DNA of 61,984 bases, taken from contig CAYGVJ010000010.1 of the NCBI GenBank assembly GCA_964353255.1, positions 1 through 61,984 of the forward strand, given 5' to 3'. Below the pieces are notes generated by a model. It saw only the letters and a list, made by a program, of their open reading frames with translations, searched no databases and was not told the DNA's origin. Positions within the stretch are counted from its first letter, which is position 1, and every line of letters begins with the position of its first letter. A program made the translations under genes and the position numbers. Positions 24,605 through 33,466 of the stretch are shown here, in pieces. The DNA comes from VFZS01 sp964353255. Its GTDB lineage: Bacteria; Acidobacteriota; Terriglobia; Bryobacterales; Bryobacteraceae.

Positions 24605-25052
24605 GAACCTGCTGTTCGCCGCCGCTGCGACATTGGTAGTCTGCACCTTCGCTGCAATTGGTTTCTGGAGCCTCGGTTCCCCTGGGAAACAGCGCGAGCT
24701 CGCTGCGGACCGTCGGCGCGTCGAGGACCTCCAAACTATCGCGCGCAGCCTAAACGCTTCTCACAGGCTAAGCGGCTCCGCAGCGAATCGTGAGCTCCCC
24801 TCGACCCTCCACGATCTGCCCCCAGCGTGGCGCACGGACCCCTCGCGGCTCACCGACCCGGCCACGAAAGCGCCTTACGAGTACCGCCGCCTCTCCAGCT
24901 CCACTTACGAATTGTGCGCGAGCTTCGCCACCGAGAGCAGCTCCGATGAGGATGGGTACGAGCCCGGCGGGAGGTATTCGTTCTGGCGGCACCCGAAAGG
25001 CCGCCACTGCTTCCTGCTCGACGCGGTGCGCTCGCCCTGGGAGCCTCGCTGA
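24588..25052 (+). CDS. small membrane-anchored hypothetical protein
   Basis: A 154-residue protein with one N-terminal hydrophobic segment (LLFAAAATLVVCTFAAIGFW) after a basic start (MREKRKN), so it is probably an inner-membrane anchor with a periplasmic domain. The rest (LPSTLHDLPPAWRTDPS, YEYRRLSSSTYELCASF, FWRHPKGRHCFLLD) resembles the soluble part of pseudopilin-like or DUF5671-partner proteins. Two Cys residues could form a disulphide. ATG 24588 overlaps the upstream gene by 17 bases. Function unknown; the overlap suggests joint action with the DUF5671 protein. Confidence 0.65.
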   Translation: MREKRKNLLFAAAATLVVCTFAAIGFWSLGSPGKQRELAADRRRVEDLQTIARSLNASHRLSGSAANRELPSTLHDLPPAWRTDPSRLTDPATKAPYEYRRLSSSTYELCASFATESSSDEDGYEPGGRYSFWRHPKGRHCFLLDAVRSPWEPR

Positions 25053-25090
25053 GCAGGACAGGCCACCCAAAGGGCACCCGGCCTGTCAGG

Positions 25091-25411
25091 TCACTCCAGG
25101 TGGAAGACCTCCTCCAACCGGAGCAGGCCCTCATCCGGCCGCTGCCCTTCCAGCTCCTCAAAGAAGGGCCCCATCTCGCGCTGCCAGCGGGCGTTGACCT
25201 CGCGCAGGGCCATTCCCGCCCGCGCCTTCTCGAAATCCGGCGTCTCCAGGTAGCCCACCAGCAGGCCGTCCTCGCGCAAGAAGAGCGAGTAGTTGTGCCA
25301 GCCCGTCTCCCGCAGGGCCGCCAGCATCTCCGACCACACCGCCCGGTGCCGCGCCTTGTATTCGGCCAGGCGATCCGGCTTGACTTTCAAGAGAAAACAG
25401 ACTCGCTCCAC
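25091..25411 (-). CDS. rhaM: L-rhamnose mutarotase
   Basis: A 106-residue dimeric ferredoxin-like protein interconverting the alpha and beta anomers of L-rhamnose. Family features are RVCFLLKVKPDRLAEYKARH (conserved Tyr/His near the N terminus), the WHNYSLFL strand, LLVGYLETPDFEKA and the Trp/Met-rich ending VNARWQREMGPFFE. It starts with GTG, supported by GGAGGTGA just upstream. No other rhamnose gene is nearby. It converges with the upstream small membrane protein and precedes nothing obviously related. Confidence 0.9.
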   Translation of the reverse strand: MERVCFLLKVKPDRLAEYKARHRAVWSEMLAALRETGWHNYSLFLREDGLLVGYLETPDFEKARAGMALREVNARWQREMGPFFEELEGQRPDEGLLRLEEVFHLE

Positions 25412-25482
25412 TCCTCACCTCCCGGCACCAGATACCGGTCAGCGCCGCTGCGCCGCAAGGCGCCCCGCCGCGCGGTTAGCGC

Positions 25483-27669
25483 CTAGATAAACAGCGGCGC
25501 CGCCACCAGCGTGATGGTGCTCAGCAGCTTGATCAGCACGTGCAACGACGGCCCGGCCGTATCCTTGAACGGATCGCCCACCGTGTCGCCCACCACAAGG
25601 GCCTTGTGGACATCGGAACCCTTGCCGCCCAGCTTGCCCGTCTCGACGTACTTCTTGGCGTTGTCCCAGGCCCCTCCGCCGTTGTTCATCATCAGGGCCA
25701 GCAGGATCCCGGTGATGGTGGCCACCATCAGAAACGCGGCCACTGCCACCGCGCCCACGGGGAGCCCGGACGCCGTCACGCCGAAGCTGCGGAAAAGCAA
25801 GCCCACCGCCACCGGGCCGGCCACTGGAAGAATGCCCGGCAACACCATGGCCCGCAGCGCACCCTTGGTGACGATATCCACGCAGGTGCCGTACTCGGGT
25901 TCCGCGGTGCCCGCCATGATGCCGGGGTTCTCCCGGAACTGCTTCCGCACGGCTTCAATCACCGTCTGAGCGACCTTGCTCACCGCCCGAATAGCCAAGG
26001 CGCTGAACAGGAAGACCAGGGTGGCGCCGATCAGCGCGGCGGTGAAGACCGGCACATTGCCCAGGTCTATGGTGAATTCGCCGATTGTGCGACCGAGGCG
26101 CGCCATCTGCTCCTTGACCGCGTCAATGTAGGCCGTGAACAGCAGGAATGCCGCCAGCGCGGCGCTGCCGATGGCATATCCCTTGGTCAGGGCCTTGGTG
26201 GTGTTGCCCACCGCATCCAGCCGGTCCGTGCGCTTGCGGACCTCCTCAGGCTGCTGGGACATCTCGATGATTCCGCCGGCATTGTCCGTGATCGGGCCGA
26301 AGGTGTCCATGGCCAGAATGTAGGCGCAAGTGGAGAGCATGCCCATGGTGGCGATGGCGGTGCCGTAGAAGCCCGCGGCGATCGGGTCAACCCCCGGCAA
26401 CCCCGCGTTCACGCCCAGGTAGTACGACCCCAGAATCGCCGAGGAGATCACCACCACCGGCAGCGCCGTGCACTCCAGCGCCACCGAGAAGCCCGTGATG
26501 ATCACCGTGGCCGGGCCGGTCTTGGCGGCCTCGGCAATCGAGAGCACGGGCCGGTAGCGGTACTCGGTGTAGTACTGCGTGATCCAGACGAACAGGAACG
26601 CGGTCAGGATCCCGATTACGCCCGCGCCGAACAGCATCAGGTTGCCGCCCAGCAAGAGCTTGACCGCCACAAAGAAGCCCGCCATCGCCAGCGCCGTGGT
26701 CACGTAGTAGCCGCGATTGAGCGACTTCATCGGGTCTTCCTCGCCCTTGACCCGCACGATCAGCACGCCCACAATCGAGGCGATCAGGCCGAAGGCGCGG
26801 GCCATCAGCGGGAACAGCACCCCGCCGATGCCGAAAACCGGATACAGCGCCACGCCCAGAATCATCGCCCCGATGTTCTCCGCGGCGGTGGACTCGAACA
26901 GGTCGGCCCCGCGCCCGGCGCAGTCGCCCACATTGTCGCCCACCAGGTCGGCGATCACCGCCGGGTTCCGGGGGTCGTCCTCGGGGATGCCCGCCTCCAC
27001 CTTGCCCACCAGGTCCGCGCCTACGTCGGCGGCCTTGGTGTAAATGCCGCCGCCCAACTGCGCGAACAGCGCCACGAAGCTGGCCCCGAAGCCGAACGCC
27101 ACAATCTGGAAGGGCACTTCCTTGGCGTTGCCGAGGCCGTCGAAGAACCAGAACAGCCCGCCCACTCCCAGCAGCGACAGGGCCACCACGCCCAGCCCGG
27201 TCACCGCGCCTCCGCGCAGCGCGATCTTCAGCGCGCGGTTCAGGTCCGTCCGCGCGGCCGAGGCGGCGCGGATGTTGGCCCGGATCGAAACCCACATCCC
27301 GCAAAAGCCGGCCAGCAGCGAACAGATCGCTCCCATTACGAACGAAATGGTCATGCGCACGGCCAGCCGCGAGTCCCCCTTGCCGAAGAAGTACGCCAGG
27401 TAAATGATCAGCGCCAGCGCCGCCGCCAGGCTGATGATGGTCCGATATTGCCGGTTCAGGAACGCTTCCGCTCCCTGCCGGATGGCGTCGGAGATCTTCT
27501 GCATCTGCGGCGTGCCGGAGTCCTGCCGTAGTACGTACCGGGCGAAGAAGACCGCCGCCACGAGCGACAGCAGGCTGATGGCCAGCACCAGGTGCAGGTA
27601 GCCGGGGCCGGCCTGCTCGGTGATGCCCGCCTGGAGCCACAGCGCATAGGCATCAGTGATGTGTTGCAT
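25483..27669 (-). CDS. hppA: K+-independent proton-translocating pyrophosphatase
   Basis: A 728-residue membrane protein with about 16 hydrophobic segments. It hydrolyses pyrophosphate in the cytosol and pumps protons outward. The substrate-binding signatures are complete: DVGADLVGKVEAGIPEDDP, NVGDCAGRGADLFES, and ALVVGDTVGDPFKDTAGPS near the C terminus. The discriminating position in GNTTKALTKGYAIGSA is Lys, as in K+-independent enzymes; K+-dependent ones have Ala there. The ATG at 27669 is preceded by GGGAGGTG. A promoter-like TTGAAC-N18-TATCGT lies 118 bases upstream. It is a housekeeping gene for energy saving from pyrophosphate. Confidence 0.97.
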   Translation of the reverse strand: MQHITDAYALWLQAGITEQAGPGYLHLVLAISLLSLVAAVFFARYVLRQDSGTPQMQKISDAIRQGAEAFLNRQYRTIISLAAALALIIYLAYFFGKGDSRLAVRMTISFVMGAICSLLAGFCGMWVSIRANIRAASAARTDLNRALKIALRGGAVTGLGVVALSLLGVGGLFWFFDGLGNAKEVPFQIVAFGFGASFVALFAQLGGGIYTKAADVGADLVGKVEAGIPEDDPRNPAVIADLVGDNVGDCAGRGADLFESTAAENIGAMILGVALYPVFGIGGVLFPLMARAFGLIASIVGVLIVRVKGEEDPMKSLNRGYYVTTALAMAGFFVAVKLLLGGNLMLFGAGVIGILTAFLFVWITQYYTEYRYRPVLSIAEAAKTGPATVIITGFSVALECTALPVVVISSAILGSYYLGVNAGLPGVDPIAAGFYGTAIATMGMLSTCAYILAMDTFGPITDNAGGIIEMSQQPEEVRKRTDRLDAVGNTTKALTKGYAIGSAALAAFLLFTAYIDAVKEQMARLGRTIGEFTIDLGNVPVFTAALIGATLVFLFSALAIRAVSKVAQTVIEAVRKQFRENPGIMAGTAEPEYGTCVDIVTKGALRAMVLPGILPVAGPVAVGLLFRSFGVTASGLPVGAVAVAAFLMVATITGILLALMMNNGGGAWDNAKKYVETGKLGGKGSDVHKALVVGDTVGDPFKDTAGPSLHVLIKLLSTITLVAAPLFI

Positions 27670-27786
27670 CAGTGGAACACCTCCCGGAATTCTTAGGAAA
27701 TGGCCCCTTGGCGAGGGCCCTCCTCAGCGTTTGGCACTACAGGCAGCCAATCGGCGGAATCGGGGCCTTTCGTTAGCAAACCATTC

Positions 27787-27816
27787 ACGATACCGCAGGC
27801 GGGAGGCACAGTTCAA
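27787..27816 (-). promoter_or_regulatory. candidate promoter of hppA
   Basis: On the minus strand TTGAAC (complement of 27811-27816) is followed after 18 bases by TATCGT (complement of 27787-27792). Each hexamer matches the consensus in four positions. It is correctly placed in the 167-base gap between the upstream hypothetical gene and hppA. Confidence 0.35.
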
Positions 27817-27836
27817 CCCGCGCCGGAAGGAGGCGT

Positions 27837-28292
27837 TTACTGGTACGCTTTGGGCTGGGGCGCGCAGGTGGGCCAGGGCGCGAACCCGAGCGTGCTGTCC
27901 TTACGCTCGTACCACAGTGATGCCTCTGAATCCCGCCCGTAGCGCAGGGTGACGATCACGCCGGGTCCGCAGTAGCGGGCATTCTGGATGGCCATCGAGG
28001 CCGCCTCGGCCCGCGGGCTGGCCGGGCCCCAGTCCTCCATGAACTTCTCGAAGGTGTAGTCGCGGCAGGCCGAGGTCTCCGTACACCCCCAGAGCTGGTA
28101 GGCCGCCCGGAAGTCACGCCTGCGGAGATCCTCGACGAACTGGTTGACCTTGCGTTTGGCGGGATACGAGCGGAAGCCGAAGTACAGCCCCCCGGCCAGC
28201 GCCGCCAGCAGCACGGCGCCGATCACCACGCGCCAGAAGCGACGGCTCTGCCGGGCGTCCACCTCGCCGTAGCCTTCCAAGAACTCGCCCAT
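27837..28292 (-). CDS. membrane-anchored hypothetical protein
   Basis: A 151-residue protein with one membrane segment (VVIGAVLLAALAGGLYFGF, about residues 22-41) and a periplasmic domain. The domain starts with a helical region (KVNQFVEDLRRRDFRAAYQLWG). Two Cys-containing turns follow (CTETSACRDYTF), then a beta-rich ending (IVTLRYGRDSEASLWYERKD). This resembles small NTF2-like or DUF4019-type periplasmic domains, but I cannot name the family. It lies nine bases after the Skp/OmpH gene and has AGGAG before its ATG, so the two are probably cotranscribed. Confidence 0.65.
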   Translation of the reverse strand: MGEFLEGYGEVDARQSRRFWRVVIGAVLLAALAGGLYFGFRSYPAKRKVNQFVEDLRRRDFRAAYQLWGCTETSACRDYTFEKFMEDWGPASPRAEAASMAIQNARYCGPGVIVTLRYGRDSEASLWYERKDSTLGFAPWPTCAPQPKAYQ

Positions 28293-28301
28293 AGGGGCTC
28301 C

Positions 28302-28826
28302 TCACTTCGCCGGGTACGCCTTGTCGTAAGCCGCCGTGGCCTCGGCGGTGATCTCCAGGGCGGGCTTGAAGAAGATCGTCGTGGTCGCCTCCACCACCAC
28401 GTCGAGGCCCTTTTCTTCGGCAATCTTCTTGACCACCTCCTGCATCCGCTGACTGCTCCGGCTCAGGATATCGTTCCGCTCGCCGTCCACGTCGGCCTGG
28501 AGGTCTTCGCCCAGGCGCTGCAAGTCGCGCTGCCTGCGCTGGGCTTGCGCGGTCATCTCCGCCTCGGCCTGTTGCGTAAGCTTGCCGGCCAGCGACTGGA
28601 GCTTTTGATTCAAGTCCTCCAGCTCTTTGCGCACCTTCTCCATCTGGGCCTGGCGAGGCTTGTACTTGGCCTCCAGCGCGGCCGAAGCCTTCTTGATCTC
28701 GCCCGTGTCCAGCACGGCCCTCTGCAAATTGACCACCGCGACCTTGATCTGGGCCGAGAGCGCCGCCGCCGAAAGCAGCAGGCCGGCCACCGTCAACGAC
28801 ACACGCGAACGGGATGTGGGAAGCAT
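28302..28826 (-). CDS. OmpH/Skp-family periplasmic chaperone
   Basis: A 174-residue exported helical protein of the Skp/OmpH family, which in Gram-negative bacteria holds outer-membrane proteins in the periplasm. It has a signal peptide (MLPTSRSRVSLTVAGLLLSAAALSA) and the first beta-strand IKVAVVNLQRAVLDTGE. A long coiled coil follows (about 40-120, LEAKYKPRQAQMEKVRKEL onward), then the closing strand LDVVVEATTTIFF. I prefer ATG 28826, which has GAGAGG ten bases upstream and gives a clean signal peptide; ATG 28859 would add 11 residues. It fits the large outer-membrane receptors in this window. Confidence 0.88.
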   Translation of the reverse strand: MLPTSRSRVSLTVAGLLLSAAALSAQIKVAVVNLQRAVLDTGEIKKASAALEAKYKPRQAQMEKVRKELEDLNQKLQSLAGKLTQQAEAEMTAQAQRRQRDLQRLGEDLQADVDGERNDILSRSSQRMQEVVKKIAEEKGLDVVVEATTTIFFKPALEITAEATAAYDKAYPAK

Positions 28827-28906
28827 ATTCAACCGGACCTCTCGCAAAGACGCTTTCATAGCTTACCACACCGGGGTGAGTCCTACCTGGCCCCGCCCCT
28901 GTCGGC

Positions 28907-29998
28907 TTAAGCTCCGGCCGCCACCTCGGCCAGGGCGGTCAGCGCCCGCTCGCAGTCCTGCCGGCTCGCGTCGTAGTGGGTCACCAGGCGGAGCTGCATG
29001 GCGTTGATGGGGTTGATCAGCACACCGCGGGAGGCCAGCCGCGCGCTGAACTCCCGCGCGCTTGTTCCGGCGCCGCTAACGTCGAAAACCACGATGTTGG
29101 TCTGCACCTGGTGGATCACACGGATGCCGCGCATCCCGGAGAGCGCCTGCGCCAGCAGGCGCGCGTTGGCGTGATCCTCTCCCAGGCGCGCCGGCATCTC
29201 TTCCAGGGCGATCAGGCCCGCCGCCGCCAGCACCCCCGCCTGCCGCATTCCTCCCCCCAACCGCTTGCGGTACAGCCGGCCCTCGGCAATGGAGGCCGCC
29301 GCCCCCACCAGCAGCGAGCCTACCGGCGCCCCCAGGCCTTTCGACAGGCAAAACATGACGCTGTCCACCTTGGCCGTGATCTCCCGCACCGGGACCCCCA
29401 GGTAGGCCGCAGCGTTGAACACCCGGGCTCCGTCCATGTGCACCTTCAGGCCCAGTTCGCGCGCGCCGTCGCAGATCTCCTCGATCACCGCCACCGGATA
29501 AACCGTTCCGCCGGCCATGTTGTGGGTGTTCTCGATTTCGATCAAACCGGTGGGCGCCCAGTGCGGCCCCAGCGGGCGGATCTCCGCGCGGATCTGCTCC
29601 CAGCTCAGGATCCCATCGGCGGCGTGAATCGCACGCGGCAGGCAGCCCGAGAACCACGCCATCATCGCCAGCTCGTAGTTGATGACGTGTGAGTGCGCCT
29701 CGCAGATCACTTCCTGGCCGTGCCGGGTGTGGACCTTCACGGCGATGGTGTTGCCCATGGTGCCGCTGGGAACAAACAGCGCCGCCTCCTTCCCGAAGAT
29801 CTCCGCGGCGCACCGCTCCAGGCGATTGACGGTGGGATCCTCGCCGTAGACGTCGTCGCCCACCTCGGCTTCAGCCATTGCGCGCCGCATGGCCGGCGTG
29901 GGCCGCGTCACGGTGTCGCTGCGCAGATCGACCGTCGAGCGGGTTTCGCCTGGCCGGCCCGCAGCGCTCGAACCGCGCGTTGAAAGGCGTCTCTTCAT
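28907..29998 (-). CDS. ltaE: low-specificity L-threonine aldolase
   Basis: A 363-residue PLP enzyme cleaving threonine (and allo-threonine) to glycine and acetaldehyde. Family motifs: DLRSDTVTRPTPAMRRAM at the N terminus, GDDVYGEDPTVNRLE, FVPSGTMGNTIAVKVH, IENTHNMAGGTVYP, VHMDGARVFNAA, and the PLP-lysine segment FCLSKGLGAPVGS. I chose ATG 29998; a further in-frame start at 30043 adds 15 basic residues without family support. Divergent from bshC with a gap of about 66 bases. Confidence 0.93.
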   Translation of the reverse strand: MKRRLSTRGSSAAGRPGETRSTVDLRSDTVTRPTPAMRRAMAEAEVGDDVYGEDPTVNRLERCAAEIFGKEAALFVPSGTMGNTIAVKVHTRHGQEVICEAHSHVINYELAMMAWFSGCLPRAIHAADGILSWEQIRAEIRPLGPHWAPTGLIEIENTHNMAGGTVYPVAVIEEICDGARELGLKVHMDGARVFNAAAYLGVPVREITAKVDSVMFCLSKGLGAPVGSLLVGAAASIAEGRLYRKRLGGGMRQAGVLAAAGLIALEEMPARLGEDHANARLLAQALSGMRGIRVIHQVQTNIVVFDVSGAGTSAREFSARLASRGVLINPINAMQLRLVTHYDASRQDCERALTALAEVAAGA

Positions 29999-30064
29999 AA
30001 GCTCACGCCTAATTCTACGCAACTTCCGCCCTGGCAGGGCCATCTGCTAACCTTGAACTCCCGG

Positions 30065-31606
30065 ATGGACTCTAGCTACATCCCTCAGACCCAGTTGCCC
30101 GGCGCCACCCGGCTGGTTACTGACTACCTCTGCCAGTTCGACCGGGTCCGCGGCTTCTACGATCACGATCCGCGGCAGCCAGACTCGTTTCGCGCGGCAG
30201 CCCAGTCAATCGACTACCCGGCGGAGCGCCGCGCCGCCCTAGTCGCGGCCCTGCGCCAGCAAAATGGCGACAGCCCCGCGCTCGAAGCGCTGGCGCGGCC
30301 CGGCACGCTGGTGGTGGCCACCGGCCAGCAGGTGGGCCTGTTCTCCGGCCCCGCCTACACCGTCTACAAGGCGCTCACCGCCGCCAGGCTGGCGCGCCAG
30401 CTCACCGCTTCGGGCCTCGATGCGGTGCCAGTGTTCTGGTTGGCTACCGAGGACCACGACTTCGCCGAGGTGAACCATTGCTGGCTCTTTGACGCCACCG
30501 GCGCGCCCGTTCGGATCGAGGCCGCCGGCCCCACAGGCCACACGGTGGGCGGCATTCCAGTGCCCGGAGAGGCTACGGCGCGGTTGCGCCAAGCCTTGGC
30601 CGGATTCCCCTTTGGTGATGAAGTGGCGCAGACGGTCGAGGCGGCCTATGGGGACGGCGCCACGTTCGGCTCGGGATTTCGGCGCCTCCTCGAGCGACTG
30701 CTGGCCCCTTACGGCTTGCTGTACCTGGACCCCATGCACCCCGGCATGCGGCGGCTGGCTGCTCCCCTGCTCCGCAGCGCGCTTTGCGCGGCTTCCGAAT
30801 TGACCGGACGGCTGCTCGAACGCAATCGGGAGCTGGCCGCCCTCGGCTACCATGCCCAGGTCTACGTTGATGAGCAATCGTCCCTGCTTTTCTTGATCGA
30901 CGGTGGGCGGCGTCTGGCGTTGCACGGCCGCTTGTCCGCCCCGGAGTTGATCGACCGCCCCGAGCAGCTCTCTCCAAACGCCCTGCTGCGGCCCGTCGTG
31001 CAGGATTACTTGCTGCCAACCGTAGCCACTGTCTGCGGGCCTTCCGAGCTGGCCTACCTGGCCCAAGCCCAGGTCATCTACCGCGCGCTGCTCGGCCGTA
31101 TACCCGTGGCGGTCCCGCGCGCCGGCTTCACACTACTAGACGGGCGGTCGGCCCGGCTTATGGACCGCTACGAGCTGGAGCTGCCAGATGTGCTGTGCGG
31201 CGAATCGGCCCTGGAAGAGAAGATCGCGCGGAAACTCGTGCCACCGGACTTGCGCGCCACGCTGGAGAACGCCGGCGCGGACGCGGAACGCATTCTGGGG
31301 GCTCTCGGCGCCACGCTCGCGGGCTTCGATCCCACCCTCGCCGCAGCGCTCGCGACCAGCCGTCGCAAGATCCTCTACCAGTTCTCGAAGATCTCGCGCA
31401 AGGCGGCCCGCGAAGCCTTGCGCCGCGACGAGCGGACGCGCCGCGACGCCGCCTGGCTCAGTGCGCTCGTCTACCCGCGCCAGCGGCTTCAGGAGCGCTT
31501 CTACTCGATCCTGCCCTTCCTGGCCCGCCATGGTCCGGCGATCATCGAGCGCCTCTACGACGAAATCCGCCTCGACGAAGCCGACCACCGCGTTGTCGTA
31601 CTCTAG
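30065..31606 (+). CDS. bshC: bacillithiol biosynthesis cysteine-adding enzyme
   Basis: A 513-residue BshC-family protein, thought to add cysteine to glucosaminyl-malate in the last step of bacillithiol synthesis. Recognisable segments are LVVATGQQVGLFSGPAYTVY and PVFWLATEDHDFAEV with its metal-like His/Asp. YHAQVYVDEQSSLLFLIDGG and the C-terminal coiled coil ending FYSILPFLARHGPAIIERLY also fit. ATG 30065 is preferred over the TTG at 30053. Bacillithiol is known from Firmicutes, Deinococcus, Bacteroidetes and Acidobacteria, which supports the taxonomic guess. BshA and BshB are not in this window. Confidence 0.93.
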   Translation: MDSSYIPQTQLPGATRLVTDYLCQFDRVRGFYDHDPRQPDSFRAAAQSIDYPAERRAALVAALRQQNGDSPALEALARPGTLVVATGQQVGLFSGPAYTVYKALTAARLARQLTASGLDAVPVFWLATEDHDFAEVNHCWLFDATGAPVRIEAAGPTGHTVGGIPVPGEATARLRQALAGFPFGDEVAQTVEAAYGDGATFGSGFRRLLERLLAPYGLLYLDPMHPGMRRLAAPLLRSALCAASELTGRLLERNRELAALGYHAQVYVDEQSSLLFLIDGGRRLALHGRLSAPELIDRPEQLSPNALLRPVVQDYLLPTVATVCGPSELAYLAQAQVIYRALLGRIPVAVPRAGFTLLDGRSARLMDRYELELPDVLCGESALEEKIARKLVPPDLRATLENAGADAERILGALGATLAGFDPTLAAALATSRRKILYQFSKISRKAAREALRRDERTRRDAAWLSALVYPRQRLQERFYSILPFLARHGPAIIERLYDEIRLDEADHRVVVL

Positions 31607-31664
31607 CTCGCGACTGACGCCCGGGATGGCGGGATATCGAGGTCAGTTGCGGAAGTAGCGTACT

Positions 31665-33050
31665 TCAACGCAGCCGCGCCGGCTTCAGCGTCCACCCCTG
31701 GAGCCGGCCGAGCTCGAGCAACTCCGGCGCGCTGAATCCCTCAGGGTGAATCGACCAGTTGAACGCGCCCCGGGGGTCGGTGGAGAAGTACCGCTCGAAT
31801 TCGAGGTTGGCGCGGCGCACCGCAACCTGGGGCGCAACCCCGTTGTCGGCTGCCAGTGTCGCGGCGAAATCGCCGATGGAGAGTTTCTCCGACCCGAACC
31901 ACACCGCACCCGGCAGCCGCTTGTGGGCGCCGACGAAGGAAACAGCGTCCGCCTTGCCGCGCTCGAAAAGCGGGCGGGGAATCGCCGTCGCTTTGACCGT
32001 GCTCTCGACCCGCGCGACCGGCCCGTCCACGACCTGCGGCGCCATCCCCAGCAGCACCATCAGCATGTCCGCCGCGGAAAGGGCCCCGGCGTCGCTCAGC
32101 AGGAATGTCTGGCGCGCGGTCATGTGCGCGGCGATCCGCGCGCGATCCACCTTCGGCGGCAATGGGCCCTCGTAGAGCTGGAGCAGATCCCGCGCCGTCG
32201 CGAACCGCACCCCGGGAATATTCCTGGCGTGTTCGACGAAGGCCCGCAGGATTCTGTAGCAGCGCTCGGAGTCTTCCGGCGTCCGCCGCCGCGGCCGCTG
32301 CCATTCGCTCGGGTCGCGGTGGGCGCCACGCGCGAAATTCACCCCGTCCCAGAACTCGGTGGTGACGAACTCCGTGGGGTGGGAATAGGTGCTGATCACC
32401 CCGCCGCCTCTGGCAGCGAGTTCCTCTGCCAGTTGGTCGAATTGCTTCTCTGTGCTTTCGAGTGAGGCGCCCGGCTGGAGCGACGGACGGAGCAGGTACC
32501 GGCCCATGTTGAAGATGTACAGCATGCCGCCGTACCAGAACGGTTGGCTGTTGAGCCCGACGTGTGACCCTTCGTCGAGGTAGACAGAGATTCCCATCCG
32601 CCGCAGCGCCAGATGGCTCTGCGGTCCCCAGGAGCTGCCGGGCTGCCCGTAGCAGCTCGGCACGAGGCCGAACACGCGCTCCAGGTCCGTCACCCCGCGG
32701 CCCTCGCGCCGCTCGAACTCCGCCGCGCCCTCCAGAAACCCGAGATCCCGCAAGTACACCGAAGGCGTAGGAGGGACCGAGTGGTTGTCGGCGTGATATC
32801 CGATGTCGTGGAGCGCCAGCGCGCGGATCACGTCCTGCCGCCCGCGCGCCTCCAGGGTCCGGATCTTCTCCCCGACGATCTTGAAGGTCGCCCGGACCCC
32901 CAGGTTCGTGAGATCCTGCGCCAGCCGCAGCGCGGCGTCGTCGGCGGCCGGCTCGATGTAATCCTCAGTGTCGAACCACAGCACCACATAGACCGGGCCG
33001 CCTGCGAACGCCGCCATCGCCCACAGAAGCAGAAGCACCAGTGTGCGCAT
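31665..33050 (-). CDS. polysaccharide deacetylase-like exported protein
   Basis: A 461-residue protein with a signal peptide (MRTLVLLLLWAMAAFAGG). Its fold is related to NodB/polysaccharide deacetylases: the N-terminal VLWFDTEDYIEP carries the Asp-x-Asp-type metal region. NLGVRATFKIVGEKI, HDIGYHADNHSVPP with the His pair, and GGVISTYSHPTEFV follow. About 180 C-terminal residues form a separate domain (RRTPEDSERCYRIL onward). Such proteins often deacetylate cell-wall or exopolysaccharides, but catalysis is not certain. It ends 58 bases from bshC (convergent) and diverges from tRNA-Leu, whose promoter lies just upstream. Confidence 0.78.
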   Translation of the reverse strand: MRTLVLLLLWAMAAFAGGPVYVVLWFDTEDYIEPAADDAALRLAQDLTNLGVRATFKIVGEKIRTLEARGRQDVIRALALHDIGYHADNHSVPPTPSVYLRDLGFLEGAAEFERREGRGVTDLERVFGLVPSCYGQPGSSWGPQSHLALRRMGISVYLDEGSHVGLNSQPFWYGGMLYIFNMGRYLLRPSLQPGASLESTEKQFDQLAEELAARGGGVISTYSHPTEFVTTEFWDGVNFARGAHRDPSEWQRPRRRTPEDSERCYRILRAFVEHARNIPGVRFATARDLLQLYEGPLPPKVDRARIAAHMTARQTFLLSDAGALSAADMLMVLLGMAPQVVDGPVARVESTVKATAIPRPLFERGKADAVSFVGAHKRLPGAVWFGSEKLSIGDFAATLAADNGVAPQVAVRRANLEFERYFSTDPRGAFNWSIHPEGFSAPELLELGRLQGWTLKPARLR

Positions 33051-33078
33051 ACGCTAACATTCTATCCGCCCGCGCTGT

Positions 33079-33084
33079 TATACT
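33079..33084 (+). promoter_or_regulatory. -10 element of tRNA-Leu
   Basis: TATACT 22 bases before the mature tRNA 5' end. A partial -35-like CTAACA lies 19 bases upstream. Placement suits a tRNA promoter with a short 5' leader. Confidence 0.45.
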
Positions 33085-33106
33085 CTGAAAAGATCGTCCA
33101 CCCCCG

Positions 33107-33195
33107 GCTGGAGTGGCGGAACTGGCAGACGCACGGGACTCAAAATCCCGCGCCCTTCACTGGGCATGAGGGTTCGACCCCCTCCTCCAGCACCA
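33107..33195 (+). tRNA. tRNA-Leu(CAA)
   Basis: Class II tRNA of 89 bases including an encoded CCA. The acceptor stem GCTGGAG pairs with CTCCAGC at the 3' end, with discriminator A. The anticodon stem-loop has loop CTCAAAA, so the anticodon is CAA (33141-33143), reading UUG. A long variable arm (CGCCC-TTCA-CTGGGC region) and the GGTTCGA T-loop are present. Its 3' half, from the anticodon loop to the CCA end, is repeated at 33871-33933 and 35433-35485, marking it as an integration target. Confidence 0.95.
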
Positions 33196-33253
33196 GCCTC
33201 CAGGACTCCGGATGGGTTCCCGGTGTGTGTGGTGGTCGTGCTATGTTGAAGCT

Positions 33254-33466
33254 ATGGAGCCGGTCGCGCGGCTGACCACCTTCGAGGACCTGGATGCCGC
33301 CCACGCCTCACTGGCCTTTTGGGTGACCCGCCCGCCCGTAGAAAGGATTGCCGAGGTCGAGCGTCTCCGGCGCGAATACCTCGAGCGGTTGCGAGGAACC
33401 CGCCCCGATGGAGTTTCAGAAGGACTTCGAGGATCTTTGCGCCTCATTGAACGGGCGGAACGTTGA
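33254..33466 (+). CDS. small upstream partner of a nucleotidyltransferase
   Basis: A 70-residue helical protein (MEPVARLTTFEDLDAAHASL, then FWVTRPPVERIAEVERLRRE). It begins 58 bases after tRNA-Leu and overlaps the nucleotidyltransferase gene by 59 bases in another frame. The two-gene arrangement recalls small partner proteins encoded upstream of MNT/DUF6036-type nucleotidyltransferases. A regulatory or antitoxin role is an inference from position only. No own promoter is evident, so it may be read from tRNA-Leu. Confidence 0.6.
   Translation: MEPVARLTTFEDLDAAHASLAFWVTRPPVERIAEVERLRREYLERLRGTRPDGVSEGLRGSLRLIERAER

Noticed and set aside
33143..33195. Peptide PFTGHEGSTPSSST appearing in three reading frames at 33, 33.9 and 35.4 kb
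   Set aside because: It is only the conceptual translation of the tRNA-Leu 3' half, not a conserved protein motif.
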